A DNA stretch of 64,000 nucleotides from an uncultured Collinsella sp. (GTDB lineage Bacteria > Actinomycetota > Coriobacteriia > Coriobacteriales > Coriobacteriaceae), in NCBI GenBank assembly GCA_905208635.1, contig CAJLPX010000010.1, positions 13,775 through 77,774 on the forward strand, read 5' to 3'. The notes below the pieces were generated by a model. It was not told the origin of the DNA. It made no database searches and worked only from the letters and a program-made list of their open reading frames with translations. A program made the position numbers and the translations under genes. Below, in pieces: positions 16,220-25,922 of this stretch (the stretch's first letter is position 1; every line of letters begins with the position of its first letter).

Positions 16220-17185
16220 ATGTCTCAAAACGCACGTTCCCATCGAAAGCTTAAGGTAGCCGGTGTTGTTGCGCTGGTGCTCGTTGTCGCGCTGCTGGGG
16301 TTTGCCGGCAACTTCTTGTTCGACTTTGCCCTGAATCCCCAAGCGCCCTACACCATGAAGATGATGCAGGACGGCAAGGACGGCAAAAAGGGCGAGCAGA
16401 TGGATGCCGAGGCAGTCGAGGCGCGGGCATGGTTTAAAGAAAACCGCGAGAGTAGCAGCCTCACCGCAGATGACGGAACCGAGCTTGCCGCCTGGTATTT
16501 CGCGGCGTCAGAGAGCACGCACGACTACGCCGTCTGCCTGCACGGATACACCGACGAGCCCATCGGCATGGCCCGATACGTCAAGCGCTTCCACGACCGC
16601 GGCATGAACGTACTCGCACCCGCCGCCCGCGCCCACGAGCGTTCCGGCGGTGACTACATCGGCATGGGCTGGCCCGAGCGGCTCGATGTCCTCGCGTGGA
16701 TCGGGCGAATCGTTCAGGCCGATCCCGAAGCGCGCATCCTGGTCTTTGGCGAGTCGATGGGCGCGGCGACGGCCATGAATGTCGCGGGGGAATCTCTGCC
16801 CGCAAATGTGAAATGCATCATCGAGGATTGCGGTTACACAAGCGTTTGGGACGAGTTTTCCCTGCAGCTCAAGGACGTGTTCGGCCTGCCCAGCTTCCCT
16901 TTGCTCGATGTGGCGAACTTGGTGTGCAACGTTCGCGCAGGCTATGACTTTCATGAGGCAAGCAGTGTGGAGCAACTCAAACACGCGACGGTTCCCATGT
17001 TGTTTATCCACGGCGACCAGGACACCTTTGTGCCGTACAGCATGCTCGACCAAAACTACGACGCGTGCGCCAGCAAGGTCAAGCAAAAGCTCACCATCCA
17101 TGGCGCCACCCACGCCAAGAGTGCGCAAGTTGACCCCGAGCTCTACTGGAATACGGTCGACGACTTCCTCGGAAAGAATTTTTAG
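16220..17185 (+). CDS. Membrane-anchored alpha/beta hydrolase
   Basis: 321 residues. A single N-terminal membrane segment (about 11-34) places the hydrolase domain outside the membrane. The domain has the lid entry HGYTDEP with the oxyanion-hole region, the nucleophile elbow GESMG, an Asp in HGDQDTFVP and a terminal His in GATHAKS, giving a complete Ser-Asp-His triad. It resembles the YqkD/Bem46-like esterase group. The substrate is unknown. The gene is monocistronic, driven by the promoter at 16142 and followed by a bidirectional terminator at 17356. Start ATG 16220 has a modest AGGAAAG site. Confidence 0.85.
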   Translation: MSQNARSHRKLKVAGVVALVLVVALLGFAGNFLFDFALNPQAPYTMKMMQDGKDGKKGEQMDAEAVEARAWFKENRESSSLTADDGTELAAWYFAASESTHDYAVCLHGYTDEPIGMARYVKRFHDRGMNVLAPAARAHERSGGDYIGMGWPERLDVLAWIGRIVQADPEARILVFGESMGAATAMNVAGESLPANVKCIIEDCGYTSVWDEFSLQLKDVFGLPSFPLLDVANLVCNVRAGYDFHEASSVEQLKHATVPMLFIHGDQDTFVPYSMLDQNYDACASKVKQKLTIHGATHAKSAQVDPELYWNTVDDFLGKNF

Positions 17186-17222
17186 GCAAAAAGCAACGTC
17201 CGGGGCTTTATCTGACCCCCTA

Positions 17223-17355
17223 TTTTCGGAAGTATGCGGCAAAATCTGGAACTGCCGACCAGACCGCAGTTTTATCAACAATTTATCAGGGGTTTTGTTG
17301 CCAAAAAACGTCGTGTGCTCGGCGGCCTCGAAATTTGCCGCATACTTCCGGAAAA
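17223..17355. repeat. Inverted-repeat element of 133 bp
   Basis: The arms (17223-17244 and 17334-17355) share GGAAGTATGCGGCAAA with one indel towards the tip (TTTTCGG against TTTTCCGG). The interior has no recognisable coding potential. It sits between convergent genes, directly before their shared terminator. Confidence 0.65.
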
Positions 17356-17388
17356 CCGCCCGTGGGCGCTGTGCTCACGGGCGGCTTT
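17356..17388. terminator. Bidirectional terminator between hydrolase and DUF362 genes
   Basis: CCGCCCGTG pairs with CACGGGCGG; TTTT follows on the plus strand and TTTTCC on the minus strand. It serves the convergent genes on both sides. Confidence 0.8.
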
Positions 17389-17436
17389 TGCTCGACTTAC
17401 GCCACAGAGGCGCTTGTTTTGTTCAATAGCTAGGTG

Positions 17437-18642
17437 CTACTTGACCTCGATGAGCTCATACTTGCTCGTGCCCAGGCCGATCTTCTCGGCATGCGCGATG
17501 CAGGAGCGCCAGTCGGTGTCGGGGTGCGTGATGCAGAAGGGGTCCTTAGCCTGCTCGCCCTTCAAAGGCTCGTGATTGTGCTCCATTTTGGCCGCGCTGT
17601 CGGTAAGCTCGGTGTTAGGCAGCGGCTCGGACGCCAGGACGGCGTCGGCGCAGGCCTGGTCGATGGCGACCGGGTCGAAGCTCGCGAACATGCCGATGTC
17701 GTTGACGATGGGCGTGTCATTCTCGGGATGGCAGTCGCAGTTGGGGCTGATGTCCATGGCGAGCGAGATGTGGAAGCTCGGGCGGCCGTCGACAATGGCC
17801 TTGGTGTACTCAGCGATCTTGTAGTTGAGTACGTCGGCCGCGGCATCATAGTCGGGCTTGATGCAGTCCTGGTTGCACGCCGCAATGCAGCGTCCGCAGC
17901 CCACGCAGCGATCGTGGTCGATGGCAGCCACATGAACCGTGCGAGTGCTGCCGTTGGCAAGCTCGCGCTCACGCGTACCGTCAAACGTGATGGCGCTGTG
18001 CGCGCATATCTTCTCGCAGGCACGGCAGCCAACGCAGTTGGTGGTATCGACGCTCGGCTTGCCAGCGGCGTGCTGCTCCATCTTGCCGGCACGGCTACCG
18101 CCGCCCATACCCAGGTTCTTCATGGCGCCGCCAAAGCCGGCCTGCTCATGGCCCTTAAAGTGGGTGAGGCTAATCACGATGTCGGCGTCCATGAGTGCCT
18201 GGCCGATCTTTGCCTCGCGCACGTACTCGCCGCCCTCGACCGGAACGAGCGCCTCGTCGGTGCCCTTGAGGCCGTCGGCGATGATGATCTGGCAACCCGT
18301 GGCATACGGGGTAAAGCCGTTCTGGTAGGCGGTGTCGATGTGCTCGAGCGCGTTTTTGCGGCTGCCCACATAGAGCGTGTTGCAGTCGGTGAGGAAGGGT
18401 TTGCCGCCCAGCTCCTTCACGACGTCTGCGACGGCGCGGGCGTAGTTTGGGCGCAGAAAGCTCAGGTTACCCAGCTCGCCAAAGTGAATCTTGATAGCGA
18501 CGAACTTGTTCTCGAAGTCGATCTGCTCAATGCCGGCGCGGCGAATGAGGCGTTTGAGTTTGTCGAGCTGGCTCTCGCGAGCATGCGTGCGCAGGTTGGT
18601 GAAGTACACCTTTGCCGGTGCTGCGGGTGCGGTTGCGGTCAT
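17437..18642 (-). CDS. DUF362 domain protein with two [4Fe-4S] ferredoxin clusters
   Basis: 401 residues, cytoplasmic. DUF362 segments (about 10-190 and 240-380) surround a bacterioferredoxin-like insert with two full cluster motifs, CVGCRACEKIC and CVGCGRCIAAC. Conserved DUF362 stretches include ISLTHFKGHEQAGFGGAMKN and a late DPVAIDQA. Such proteins are common in anaerobes and are presumed redox carriers or enzymes acting on an unknown substrate. No partner gene lies beside it. Start ATG 18642 follows GAGGGG. It probably draws electrons from the same ferredoxin pool as Ech and Nfn, but that is inference. Confidence 0.85.
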   Translation of the reverse strand: MTATAPAAPAKVYFTNLRTHARESQLDKLKRLIRRAGIEQIDFENKFVAIKIHFGELGNLSFLRPNYARAVADVVKELGGKPFLTDCNTLYVGSRKNALEHIDTAYQNGFTPYATGCQIIIADGLKGTDEALVPVEGGEYVREAKIGQALMDADIVISLTHFKGHEQAGFGGAMKNLGMGGGSRAGKMEQHAAGKPSVDTTNCVGCRACEKICAHSAITFDGTRERELANGSTRTVHVAAIDHDRCVGCGRCIAACNQDCIKPDYDAAADVLNYKIAEYTKAIVDGRPSFHISLAMDISPNCDCHPENDTPIVNDIGMFASFDPVAIDQACADAVLASEPLPNTELTDSAAKMEHNHEPLKGEQAKDPFCITHPDTDWRSCIAHAEKIGLGTSKYELIEVK

Positions 18643-18723
18643 AGATCTATCCCCTCGGTCTATATGGCGTTACAGACATAGAGGATGGTACCCATTGAAG
18701 TAGGGTCGAAGTCAAGCACAGCC

Positions 18724-18797
18724 ACTCATTGGGGACAGACTTAAACGAGTGCTTGCCGCCCGGCCGGCGAATCGGCAAAGACTGTCCCCGATGACTA
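18724..18797. repeat. GGGGACAGACTT inverted repeat abutting the FtsX gene stop
   Basis: ACTCATTGGGGACAGACTT at the left and AAGACTGTCCCCGATGA at the right form imperfect arms, with a second GC-rich palindrome in the loop. The right arm runs into the stop codon of the permease gene. Same family as 22289-22350 and 10214-10240. Confidence 0.65.
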
Positions 18798-21461
18798 CTC
18801 CTGCACCTTGAGGGCTTCGGCCAGGCTGACGCGCTTGATGGAACGCGTGTGCAGCAGCGCCACGACCAGGTAGGTTGCAAAGCCGATGCCGACGCATGCA
18901 GCCATGGACCAAGCGGGCACGTAGATCTCGATATTGCCGTTGTAGGCGAGCAGCATCGAGCGGAAGATGGCCGTGAGCGAGCCAATGATCACCGGCAGGC
19001 TCAGCACGAGCGACGCCGCCACGCACAGCGTGATCGAGCGGATGTACAGATGCGAAATCTCGCCATCGCGATAGCCAAAGACCTTCATGTAGCTGATCGA
19101 CCGGGCGCTATGGTCGATAACAGCCTTGGTCAGCAGGTACATAAACAGCAGGAAGATAAACACCGCGAGCCCGACCATCATGCCGATCATTTTGCTCATC
19201 ATGCCGATGAACTGGTCGCCCACGGCGCGCATGTCGTCGGGCGTGGTGTCGCCGGCAAAGTAACGAGCATCGAGGTCGAGCTTCTCGTCGCTCACATAGC
19301 CGTTAAAGTAGGCGGCGTCGTTGTCGAACAGCTCGTTAAAGTCATCGATGCTCATATAGATATTCATGTCCGACTTTGAGCCCCAGGAGCAGCCCTTGTC
19401 CGCGTACTCAAGGGAATAATCCCGAGCCTCGTACTTGTCGCGAAGCTCGACCTTCTGGCCCTCGCTCCAGCCAAACTTGTCGAGCAGGCCGCCGCCAAAG
19501 ACGACGTGTCCGTCGCCGATGTTGAGGCCCTTCCAGTAGCGCGAATCGGGCGAGATGCCGTAGACGGAAATCGTCTCCTCGCCATTACCATCGCCGCGGT
19601 CGTATTGCAGCTGGTAGACGGCGTATCTCTCGGCCCGCGCGATTGCGCCAGCGCCGTTGTCGGTCGTATTGACCGGGTGGATATCGTCGTTGTCAGTGTC
19701 GATCTTAGAGGCCTTGTCGATCAGGCCGATGGCCTCGTCGCGGTTGCAGCCGAGGGCAGCGGCAAGGTCATCGAGGCGCGCGTAGAGCGCGTCCTTCTTG
19801 TCCTGGACCTTGGCGAGCGCGTCCTGCGCCGCGGCCAGGCTCTCGGCAGACGGAGAGCTGGCCGCGGCATCGGTTGCCGTCTGCGCCGCATCGGCCGCGT
19901 CATCGAGCTCGTCACTGGCATCTTGGGCGGCGGAGAGCAGCGCGCCGTCAACCGACTGCAAGCGCTCGAGTGCCGACCACTGCTCGCGCTCCTCGGCAGT
20001 GCCCTCGAGCTCCAGCGGAGCCTTGAGCGTGTACTGGTGCTCGGCGACCAGGCTTGTCTCCAGGTTGTCGGCGTAATGCGTCATCGTGGGCAGAATCGCC
20101 AGGCCAAAGAGCAGCAGCAGCGAGGCAAACGCAATGCCCACGAAGAGCGTGGCGAAGTTGCCTAGGTTGCGCAGGAAGATACGAAGGCGGAAGCGCGAGA
20201 CAAAGCCCATGCGCTCCGGCAGCTGCAAGCCGCGCTTGGTGCCCGATTTGCCGCTCGCCTCGTGACGAAGGAACTGCAACGGCGTCTTGCCCATCTTGCG
20301 AAGCAGGCCCACCAGCGTGATGAGGATGAGCGCGGCAGCGGGAACCACGGCGCACTTCACAAAAATCTCCCAGCTCCAGTACACCTGGAAGGGAGGCAGG
20401 CTGTACGAACCGTAATAGAGGCCGCGCATGGGCTCGGTAAAGAACGCGACGCCGAGCGCGGCGCCCAAAAGCGCCGCGAGCACGCCCACGATGGCGGGAA
20501 GCGCCAGGTAGTGCAGCACGATCTCGCGTCGACGATAGCCGCTGGCGAGCAGCGTGCCGATGATGGCGCTCTCCTCCTCGATGGTGGCGTCGGTAAGGAC
20601 CACAAAGACAAACGCCATGATCACGATGATAATGTCGAGCAGCGTCATCCACATCATGGAGTCGCCGTCTACGTCGTCGCGCGCGTAGCCAATACCCTGA
20701 TTGGAATCGGCATCGATCAGATCGTCCACGCGCGCATCGGCATCGGTCAGCGCCTCGACCATATCTTGCTCGCCGTCGATGCGGTCTGCAGTGGGGAGGT
20801 CGCGATCGGCAAAGGTGAAGGAGTAGGTGTAGGCGGGTGCGCCGCCGGCATCCTCGAGCGCGGCAAAGCCGGCGTCGGTGACCTCGGCCACGCCGTACGT
20901 GATGGTGTTCACCGTAAAGTCCGAATTGTTGAGGAACAGCGCCTGGCTATCGGGCTGGGTCATGATGCCGCAGACGGTGTAGGTGCGTCCCTCAAGCTCG
21001 ACCTTATCGCCCACGACAAGGTCGTTGTTGGTGGCAAAAACGCGGTCGATAGCCACCTCATCGTCCGTCTTGGGCTCCTTGCCCTCACAGTAGGACGCGA
21101 TATCGACCTTGGTGCGGTGCGCATAGGTGCGCAACGTGCGCTTGGTGCCGTCGTCGCCGGCGGTCTTTTTGATGATGGCGTCGATGGAGAAATTCTTGTA
21201 GAGCGTGACGCCGCCGACGTCGTCGGCTGCATCCTCGGCTGCCTTGAGCTGGTCGTCGGTAGCCTCGAAGGAGGCGGTCACGCGGCCGTCCTCAATCGTG
21301 TACGCATCGCGCATGTCGTCGATAAGGCAGCCGATGGAATGCGTCGCGAGCAAAAAGCCCGAGGTAAGGGCGATGCTCCCGCACATAAGCAAAAAGATGC
21401 CCAGGTACTTGCCGATATTGCGGCGCAGCTCGCGCGGGAGACGTTTTGCGAGAGGTGTCAT
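18795..21461 (-). CDS. FtsX-like ABC transporter permease
   Basis: 888 residues from ATG 21461. One N-terminal membrane segment, a large extracytoplasmic domain, a first FtsX core with three segments (about 265-380), a fourth segment, a long second extracytoplasmic domain and a final FtsX core (about 770-888). The second outer domain contains an Ala/Asp-rich coiled-coil hairpin (about 500-585). This is the layout of MacB/LolCE-like permeases that push lipids, peptides or antibiotics outward rather than transport through a channel. It follows its ATPase gene by eight bases. The upstream in-frame extension lacks a ribosome site and is not included. Confidence 0.87.
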   Translation of the reverse strand: MTPLAKRLPRELRRNIGKYLGIFLLMCGSIALTSGFLLATHSIGCLIDDMRDAYTIEDGRVTASFEATDDQLKAAEDAADDVGGVTLYKNFSIDAIIKKTAGDDGTKRTLRTYAHRTKVDIASYCEGKEPKTDDEVAIDRVFATNNDLVVGDKVELEGRTYTVCGIMTQPDSQALFLNNSDFTVNTITYGVAEVTDAGFAALEDAGGAPAYTYSFTFADRDLPTADRIDGEQDMVEALTDADARVDDLIDADSNQGIGYARDDVDGDSMMWMTLLDIIIVIMAFVFVVLTDATIEEESAIIGTLLASGYRRREIVLHYLALPAIVGVLAALLGAALGVAFFTEPMRGLYYGSYSLPPFQVYWSWEIFVKCAVVPAAALILITLVGLLRKMGKTPLQFLRHEASGKSGTKRGLQLPERMGFVSRFRLRIFLRNLGNFATLFVGIAFASLLLLFGLAILPTMTHYADNLETSLVAEHQYTLKAPLELEGTAEEREQWSALERLQSVDGALLSAAQDASDELDDAADAAQTATDAAASSPSAESLAAAQDALAKVQDKKDALYARLDDLAAALGCNRDEAIGLIDKASKIDTDNDDIHPVNTTDNGAGAIARAERYAVYQLQYDRGDGNGEETISVYGISPDSRYWKGLNIGDGHVVFGGGLLDKFGWSEGQKVELRDKYEARDYSLEYADKGCSWGSKSDMNIYMSIDDFNELFDNDAAYFNGYVSDEKLDLDARYFAGDTTPDDMRAVGDQFIGMMSKMIGMMVGLAVFIFLLFMYLLTKAVIDHSARSISYMKVFGYRDGEISHLYIRSITLCVAASLVLSLPVIIGSLTAIFRSMLLAYNGNIEIYVPAWSMAACVGIGFATYLVVALLHTRSIKRVSLAEALKVQE

Positions 21462-21469
21462 GACGCCGC

Positions 21470-22183
21470 CTACCAATCGAGCTCGGCGGCCGCGACGGGC
21501 GACTCGTTGAGCTCGTCCTCGACGATGCACCCGTCGCGCAGGCGCAGCACGCGATTGGCCATGCGCGCGATGGCGGCGTTGTGGGTGACAATGATGATGG
21601 TGCAGCCGTAGGTGCGGTTGACGTCCTCCATGAGCTGCAAGATTTCCTTGGATGTCTTGTAGTCAAGCGCGCCGGTGGGCTCGTCGCACAGCAGCAGGCC
21701 CGGGTTTTTGACGAGTGCGCGGCCGATGGCGCAACACTGCTGCTGGCCGCCCGAGACCTGGCGCGGAAACTTGTTGCGGTGCTCGTAGAGGCCCAGCGAA
21801 CGCAGCAGGTCGTCGACATTGAGCGGGTTTTTGGACAGGTGCGCCGTGACCTCGATGTTCTCCTTGATGGTAAGGTCGGGCACCAGGTTGTAGAACTGGA
21901 AGACAAAACCCAGCTCACGGCGGCGATACTCGCCCAGATCGGTAGGTTTGAGCACCGTGAGGTCGCAGCCGTCCACCATGATGGAGCCACCGTCGGCATC
22001 CTCCAGGCCGCCGATCAGGTTGAGAAAGGTCGACTTGCCCGAGCCCGAGGGCCCCAGCATGACGCAGATCTCGCCGCGGTTGATGGACGTGTCGATGCCA
22101 TCGAGTACCGTCAGGCGCGCATCACCGTCGCCGTAGTGTTTCTTGAGCCCGTTGACCTGGACGTAGGCATGCTTTGTCGCCAT
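21470..22183 (-). CDS. ABC transporter ATP-binding protein, LolD/MacB type
   Basis: 237 residues with all ATPase motifs: Walker [11 protein letters not shown]-loop FVFQFYN, signature VSGGQQQ, Walker [13 protein letters not shown] and the H-loop VTHN. The sequence type ([13 protein letters not shown]) is that of exporters paired with FtsX-like permeases, and the permease gene follows eight bases after the stop. One oddity is the two Cys after the signature ([12 protein letters not shown]), where most homologues have RVAIARAL. It powers the large permease; the exported molecule is unknown. Confidence 0.9.
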   Translation of the reverse strand: MATKHAYVQVNGLKKHYGDGDARLTVLDGIDTSINRGEICVMLGPSGSGKSTFLNLIGGLEDADGGSIMVDGCDLTVLKPTDLGEYRRRELGFVFQFYNLVPDLTIKENIEVTAHLSKNPLNVDDLLRSLGLYEHRNKFPRQVSGGQQQCCAIGRALVKNPGLLLCDEPTGALDYKTSKEILQLMEDVNRTYGCTIIIVTHNAAIARMANRVLRLRDGCIVEDELNESPVAAAELDW

Positions 22184-22288
22184 GCTATCCCCCGTTGTTA
22201 GCCTTCTGCTACTTTTCTAGGGTAATAGTAAACCTGGGCGAACTATTTTTTAGCGACAGGCGCAATTTTTTCCAAACCAGTCATTGGG

Positions 22289-22350
22289 CACTCATTGGGG
22301 ACAGACTTATATGACTGAAACCACTCATTTAAGTCTGTCCCCAATGAGTG
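22289..22350. repeat. Perfect GGGGACAGACTTA inverted repeat
   Basis: Arms 22289-22309 and 22330-22350 are perfectly complementary over 21 bases (CACTCATTGGGGACAGACTT plus A). Degenerate partial copies (GGGACTGTCCCC, GAACGTCCCCAAGTGAC) continue to 22400. It fills the gap between the two ABC systems; nothing coding is seen in 22184-22407. Confidence 0.75.
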
Positions 22351-22407
22351 CCGGGACTGTCCCCAAGTGCCAGCAGGAAAGGAACGTCCCCAAGTGACGG
22401 GTTACGG

Positions 22408-23613
22408 CTAGGCGTGGGATTTGGCGTGTGCGAGGGCTAGGCCTACGGCGGCGATGGCGGCGGCGAAGAGCACGGTGACGCCCAGGTCACAGACGATGTC
22501 GCCCAACACGGCAGACGTCAGGTCCGAGGCAAGCGCCTTGCCGATTGCGTCGTTCACCCAATACGTCGGCACAAAGTGCGCCACCGTCTGCACGGCCGAG
22601 CCCATGAGCGACAGCGGCATCCAGGCGCCACCCAAAAACGTCATGAGCATGCCGAGTAAGTTGCCCACACCGTTGAGCAGCTCCTCGCGCGCGCCCAGGC
22701 TCGAAAGGGCAAAGCCAACGGCCAGCGGCGTGCACGCCAGGGCAAACGTCGCCGCCAGCGCCAGGCACACACGACCCACGCCGACCTCGGCAACCGCGCC
22801 GGCAAAGCCCACGACGCCCATCATGCTCGACACAAACCAGATGCAGACGGTGAGCACTGCAGCAGCCGCGAACACGGCGAGCGAACGCTGGCGCTCGGAG
22901 ACCGGGCCGGCCTCCATGCGGCGCACGCGCTCGGGCTCGTTCATGCCCGAGAACACCAATCCCACCGACACGATGACCGACGAGATGATCGCGTACGCGC
23001 CAAAGTTGAAGTACGACTCGAGCGTGGTAGCAGCAGTCGAGTCGACCTTGACCTGCTCGATCTGGACCTCCGCGCGCTTTGCGGCCGCGTGCTCGGCGGC
23101 CCTTGCGACGTCACCGTTGGAGGCAGCGGGTTCAAGCGCCGCCGCAGCGCCCGCGAGCGAGATCCAGCGCGAGGCCTCGGCGGACGAAAGCGCCGCCGCC
23201 ATGGTGCCGGAACCATAGGTCACGTCGAGCTTGGGCAGGGCCTCCCCCGCACGGGCGGCTGCAACAAGATCGTCCTCAAACCCCTCCGGGATAAAGAACA
23301 CGCAATCGGCACTGCCCTTGGCGCTGTTGCTCTTGGAGAGCGCGTCGGCAAGGTCGTATGTGTCGTCGCCGACGCCCGTGACCAGGTCAAAGCGTGAGCC
23401 CAGGTGCTTGGTAAGCGCCCGCGAAAGGTCGCTATTGTCGCGGTCGACCACGATCACGTTGGTGTCGTAGGGCTTGTACTCGGTAAGCTGCGACGAGTTC
23501 CAGCTCACCGAAGCCGCGATGAATACGCCCATGAGCGAGATGAACACCGTATAGATGAGCAGGTAGAACGGGTGCGCCAGCGCCATGCGAAGCGCGGTCT
23601 TAAAGGTGCTCAT
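22408..23613 (-). CDS. ABC-2 type transporter permease
   Basis: 401 residues from ATG 23613, which has AAGGAG upstream. An N-terminal membrane segment (about 15-38), a large extracytoplasmic domain (about 40-205) and five or six C-terminal segments match the ABC-2/YhaP-YhgE permease layout. It overlaps the preceding permease gene by 14 bases, and both follow the ATPase, so they probably form a heterodimeric exporter. The loop carries an Ala-rich helical stretch. The operon is divergent from a two-component system that probably regulates it. Candidate cargo includes bacteriocins, lipids or drugs; sequence alone does not decide. Confidence 0.85.
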   Translation of the reverse strand: MSTFKTALRMALAHPFYLLIYTVFISLMGVFIAASVSWNSSQLTEYKPYDTNVIVVDRDNSDLSRALTKHLGSRFDLVTGVGDDTYDLADALSKSNSAKGSADCVFFIPEGFEDDLVAAARAGEALPKLDVTYGSGTMAAALSSAEASRWISLAGAAAALEPAASNGDVARAAEHAAAKRAEVQIEQVKVDSTAATTLESYFNFGAYAIISSVIVSVGLVFSGMNEPERVRRMEAGPVSERQRSLAVFAAAAVLTVCIWFVSSMMGVVGFAGAVAEVGVGRVCLALAATFALACTPLAVGFALSSLGAREELLNGVGNLLGMLMTFLGGAWMPLSLMGSAVQTVAHFVPTYWVNDAIGKALASDLTSAVLGDIVCDLGVTVLFAAAIAAVGLALAHAKSHA

Positions 23614-24787
23614 AGCGGCTCCTTCCAAAGATCAGCGTAGCGGCGGCGACAAACACCAGGGCCATCAGGACGAGCGCGCCGGCGCGAACAGCGAAGGGCC
23701 CCAGGTCCTCAAAGAAATACAGGCGATTGAACATGTCGCAGATGAGCTTGACGGGGTTGAGCCAGCACTCGACCGGACAAGCGCGGGCGACGTCGTCGGC
23801 AAGCGCCATCGCCGGCTCGCCGTAGAGGCCGGCGAACAGGGCGCACGTGGTGGCAAAGCCCGTGAGGATGCCCGACTTGGATGCCTTGCCGCCCTTAACG
23901 GGAAGCGTGCCCACAAAAAGCCCCAGGCCCGTGGCGGCAAGCGCGGATGCAGCCCCGCCCAGCAGGCACAACCCCTCGCGCCCGCCAAAGTCGACGCCCA
24001 CGACCAGGCGCACGTAGCCGATCGCAACCGCCATCGATGCAAAGGAAACCAGCCACGAGCCGACAAAAATGCCGGCCAGCGACGCCGTCTTGGAAAGACC
24101 GCCCACGCAGCGGCGCGCGCCGAGGCCGGACAGATTGGGCTGCAAATCGACGACGCTCAAAGCGGCAAACTCGGCAGACATCATCGCGACCAGGCCAAAG
24201 AGCGCGTAATAGTAGATGACCGTGCCATCGGGCGTGGCACGAGTCAGGCTCACGCGGCGGGTTCCGCCCTCGAGCGACAGAGCGCGCGCAACCGCCTCCG
24301 GGTCGGCAAGGGCGGCCGGGTTGTCTTGGGCAATCTGGGACATGAGCTCGGCATTTTGCGTATACGAGCTTGCCACCGTCTCAAGGATGCTGCGGTCGGT
24401 AAGCACCGTCGACGCACGCGAGCTGTCATAGCTCGAAAGCAGCGTGAGCCTGGGCGTGCCCGCGGCATCAACCGTATAGATGCCCGCGACCTCGCCGGCC
24501 TTGAGCGCTTTGCGCGCGGCAGCCAAGTCTTCGTACTCGCTCACATCGAGCAGCTGATCGTCGCCTGCCTTGGCAAGCGAAGCTGCCACATCCTTAAAGG
24601 TCGAGGCATCCCAGGCCTCGTCCGCCACGACGGCAACCGGCACCGGGTCGACCGTGCCGTCGGAGCTGAGGTTCGCAAACATAAACATGAACATCGTGGA
24701 AAGCGCGATAGGAAAGAGAGCGCCCCAGACCCACGTGCTCGGCCGGCGCAGCAACGTCTTGACTGTGGTGATGATGGTGTTGAACAT
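23600..24787 (-). CDS. ABC-2 type transporter permease
   Basis: 395 residues with the same topology as the following permease: one N-terminal segment (WVWGALFPIALSTMFMFMF), an extracytoplasmic domain to about residue 200, then six segments and a short tail. It starts nine bases after the ATPase stop and its 3' end overlaps the next permease gene. A paralogous permease pair with one ATPase is typical of exporters controlled by LuxR-type two-component systems in Gram-positive bacteria. Confidence 0.85.
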   Translation of the reverse strand: MFNTIITTVKTLLRRPSTWVWGALFPIALSTMFMFMFANLSSDGTVDPVPVAVVADEAWDASTFKDVAASLAKAGDDQLLDVSEYEDLAAARKALKAGEVAGIYTVDAAGTPRLTLLSSYDSSRASTVLTDRSILETVASSYTQNAELMSQIAQDNPAALADPEAVARALSLEGGTRRVSLTRATPDGTVIYYYALFGLVAMMSAEFAALSVVDLQPNLSGLGARRCVGGLSKTASLAGIFVGSWLVSFASMAVAIGYVRLVVGVDFGGREGLCLLGGAASALAATGLGLFVGTLPVKGGKASKSGILTGFATTCALFAGLYGEPAMALADDVARACPVECWLNPVKLICDMFNRLYFFEDLGPFAVRAGALVLMALVFVAAATLIFGRSRYEHL

Positions 24788-24796
24788 GGCCGCCCC

Positions 24797-25735
24797 CTAG
24801 TCGCGCAGCTCGCGGCCGGTGATCTCGAGGAACACGTCGTTGAGGGTCGGCGGTTCGGAATAGATGCGGCCGAGCGGCACGTCATGCGAGCGCAGCGCAT
24901 CGAGAATGTCCGTCAGGTTGTGCGGGCTCGCTTCGCACGAAAACGTGAGCTGTCCCGCCGTTGCCGAAAGGTCCAGAACGTGCGGCAGGCTTGCGACGGC
25001 ACCGAGCGCCGCACTCGGAACCTCGCCGACCTCGATTACAATCTTCTCGCCCATCTGAATCATGCGCTTGAGCTCGTCGTTAGTGCCCTGCGCCAGCACG
25101 CGCCCACCGTCCATGATCATGATGCGGCTGCAGATCTGCTCGACTTCCTCCATGTAATGGCTGGTATACACCACCGTGGCGCCCTCGTCGCGCAGGCGGC
25201 AGATGCCCTCCAGGATGGCGTTGCGGCTTTGCGGGTCGACCGCCACCGTGGGTTCGTCAAAAAAGATGAGCTCGGGCTTGTGCGCGATGCCGCAGGCAAT
25301 GTTGAGCCGGCGCGCCAGGCCGCCCGAGAGCTTGCCGGGGCGGAACTTGGTAAAGTCGCCCAGGCCGACAAAGTCGATCGCCTCGTCCACCAGCGCGCGG
25401 CGGCGCTTGCGGTCGTTGACGTAGAGACTGCAGAAATAGTCGATGTTCTCGCGCACGGTGAGCTCGTCGAACACCGCCACCTGCTGTGGCACCACACCGA
25501 TGCGGCGCTTGAGGTCGTAGCGGGCGGGCGTCATGCGCTCGCCGAACAGCTCGATGGTGCCTTTGTCGTAGGCGAGCAGCTGCAGGATGCAGTTGATGGA
25601 CGTGGTCTTGCCCGAGCCGTTGGGGCCCAGCAGGCCAAAGATCTCGCCGGGGGCGATACTCAGGTTAAAGTGGTCGAGCGCAATACGGTCGTCGTAGCGC
25701 TTAACGAGGTTTTCGACGTGGACGATGTCTGTCAT
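24797..25735 (-). CDS. ABC-2 exporter ATP-binding protein
   Basis: 312 residues. Walker A LLGPNGSGKTT, Q-loop VVPQQ, signature LSGGLARRL, Walker B LIFFDEPTVAVDPQ and H-loop TSHYMEE are all present. Residues about 225-312 are the accessory domain common in DrrA/CcmA-type ATPases. It is the first gene of a three-gene exporter operon, transcribed away from the histidine kinase gene at 25935. It energises the two downstream permeases. Confidence 0.92.
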   Translation of the reverse strand: MTDIVHVENLVKRYDDRIALDHFNLSIAPGEIFGLLGPNGSGKTTSINCILQLLAYDKGTIELFGERMTPARYDLKRRIGVVPQQVAVFDELTVRENIDYFCSLYVNDRKRRRALVDEAIDFVGLGDFTKFRPGKLSGGLARRLNIACGIAHKPELIFFDEPTVAVDPQSRNAILEGICRLRDEGATVVYTSHYMEEVEQICSRIMIMDGGRVLAQGTNDELKRMIQMGEKIVIEVGEVPSAALGAVASLPHVLDLSATAGQLTFSCEASPHNLTDILDALRSHDVPLGRIYSEPPTLNDVFLEITGRELRD

Positions 25736-25922
25736 GAGGCGGCCCTTCTGTTGGTCGTGGCCCGGTACGATTGCATCATCGCAGGAGCGGGCGGCGCGCG
25801 CCAGTGAGCTTTGTCACGAGTGCGAGGGTCTTGGTCGTGCGGCCTGCCGACGCCCCCGCTTTGCCACGCGGGAGGAATGTCACGGTTGCGCAGGCGGCCC
25901 CTCCACCATGCGCGGCTTCGCG

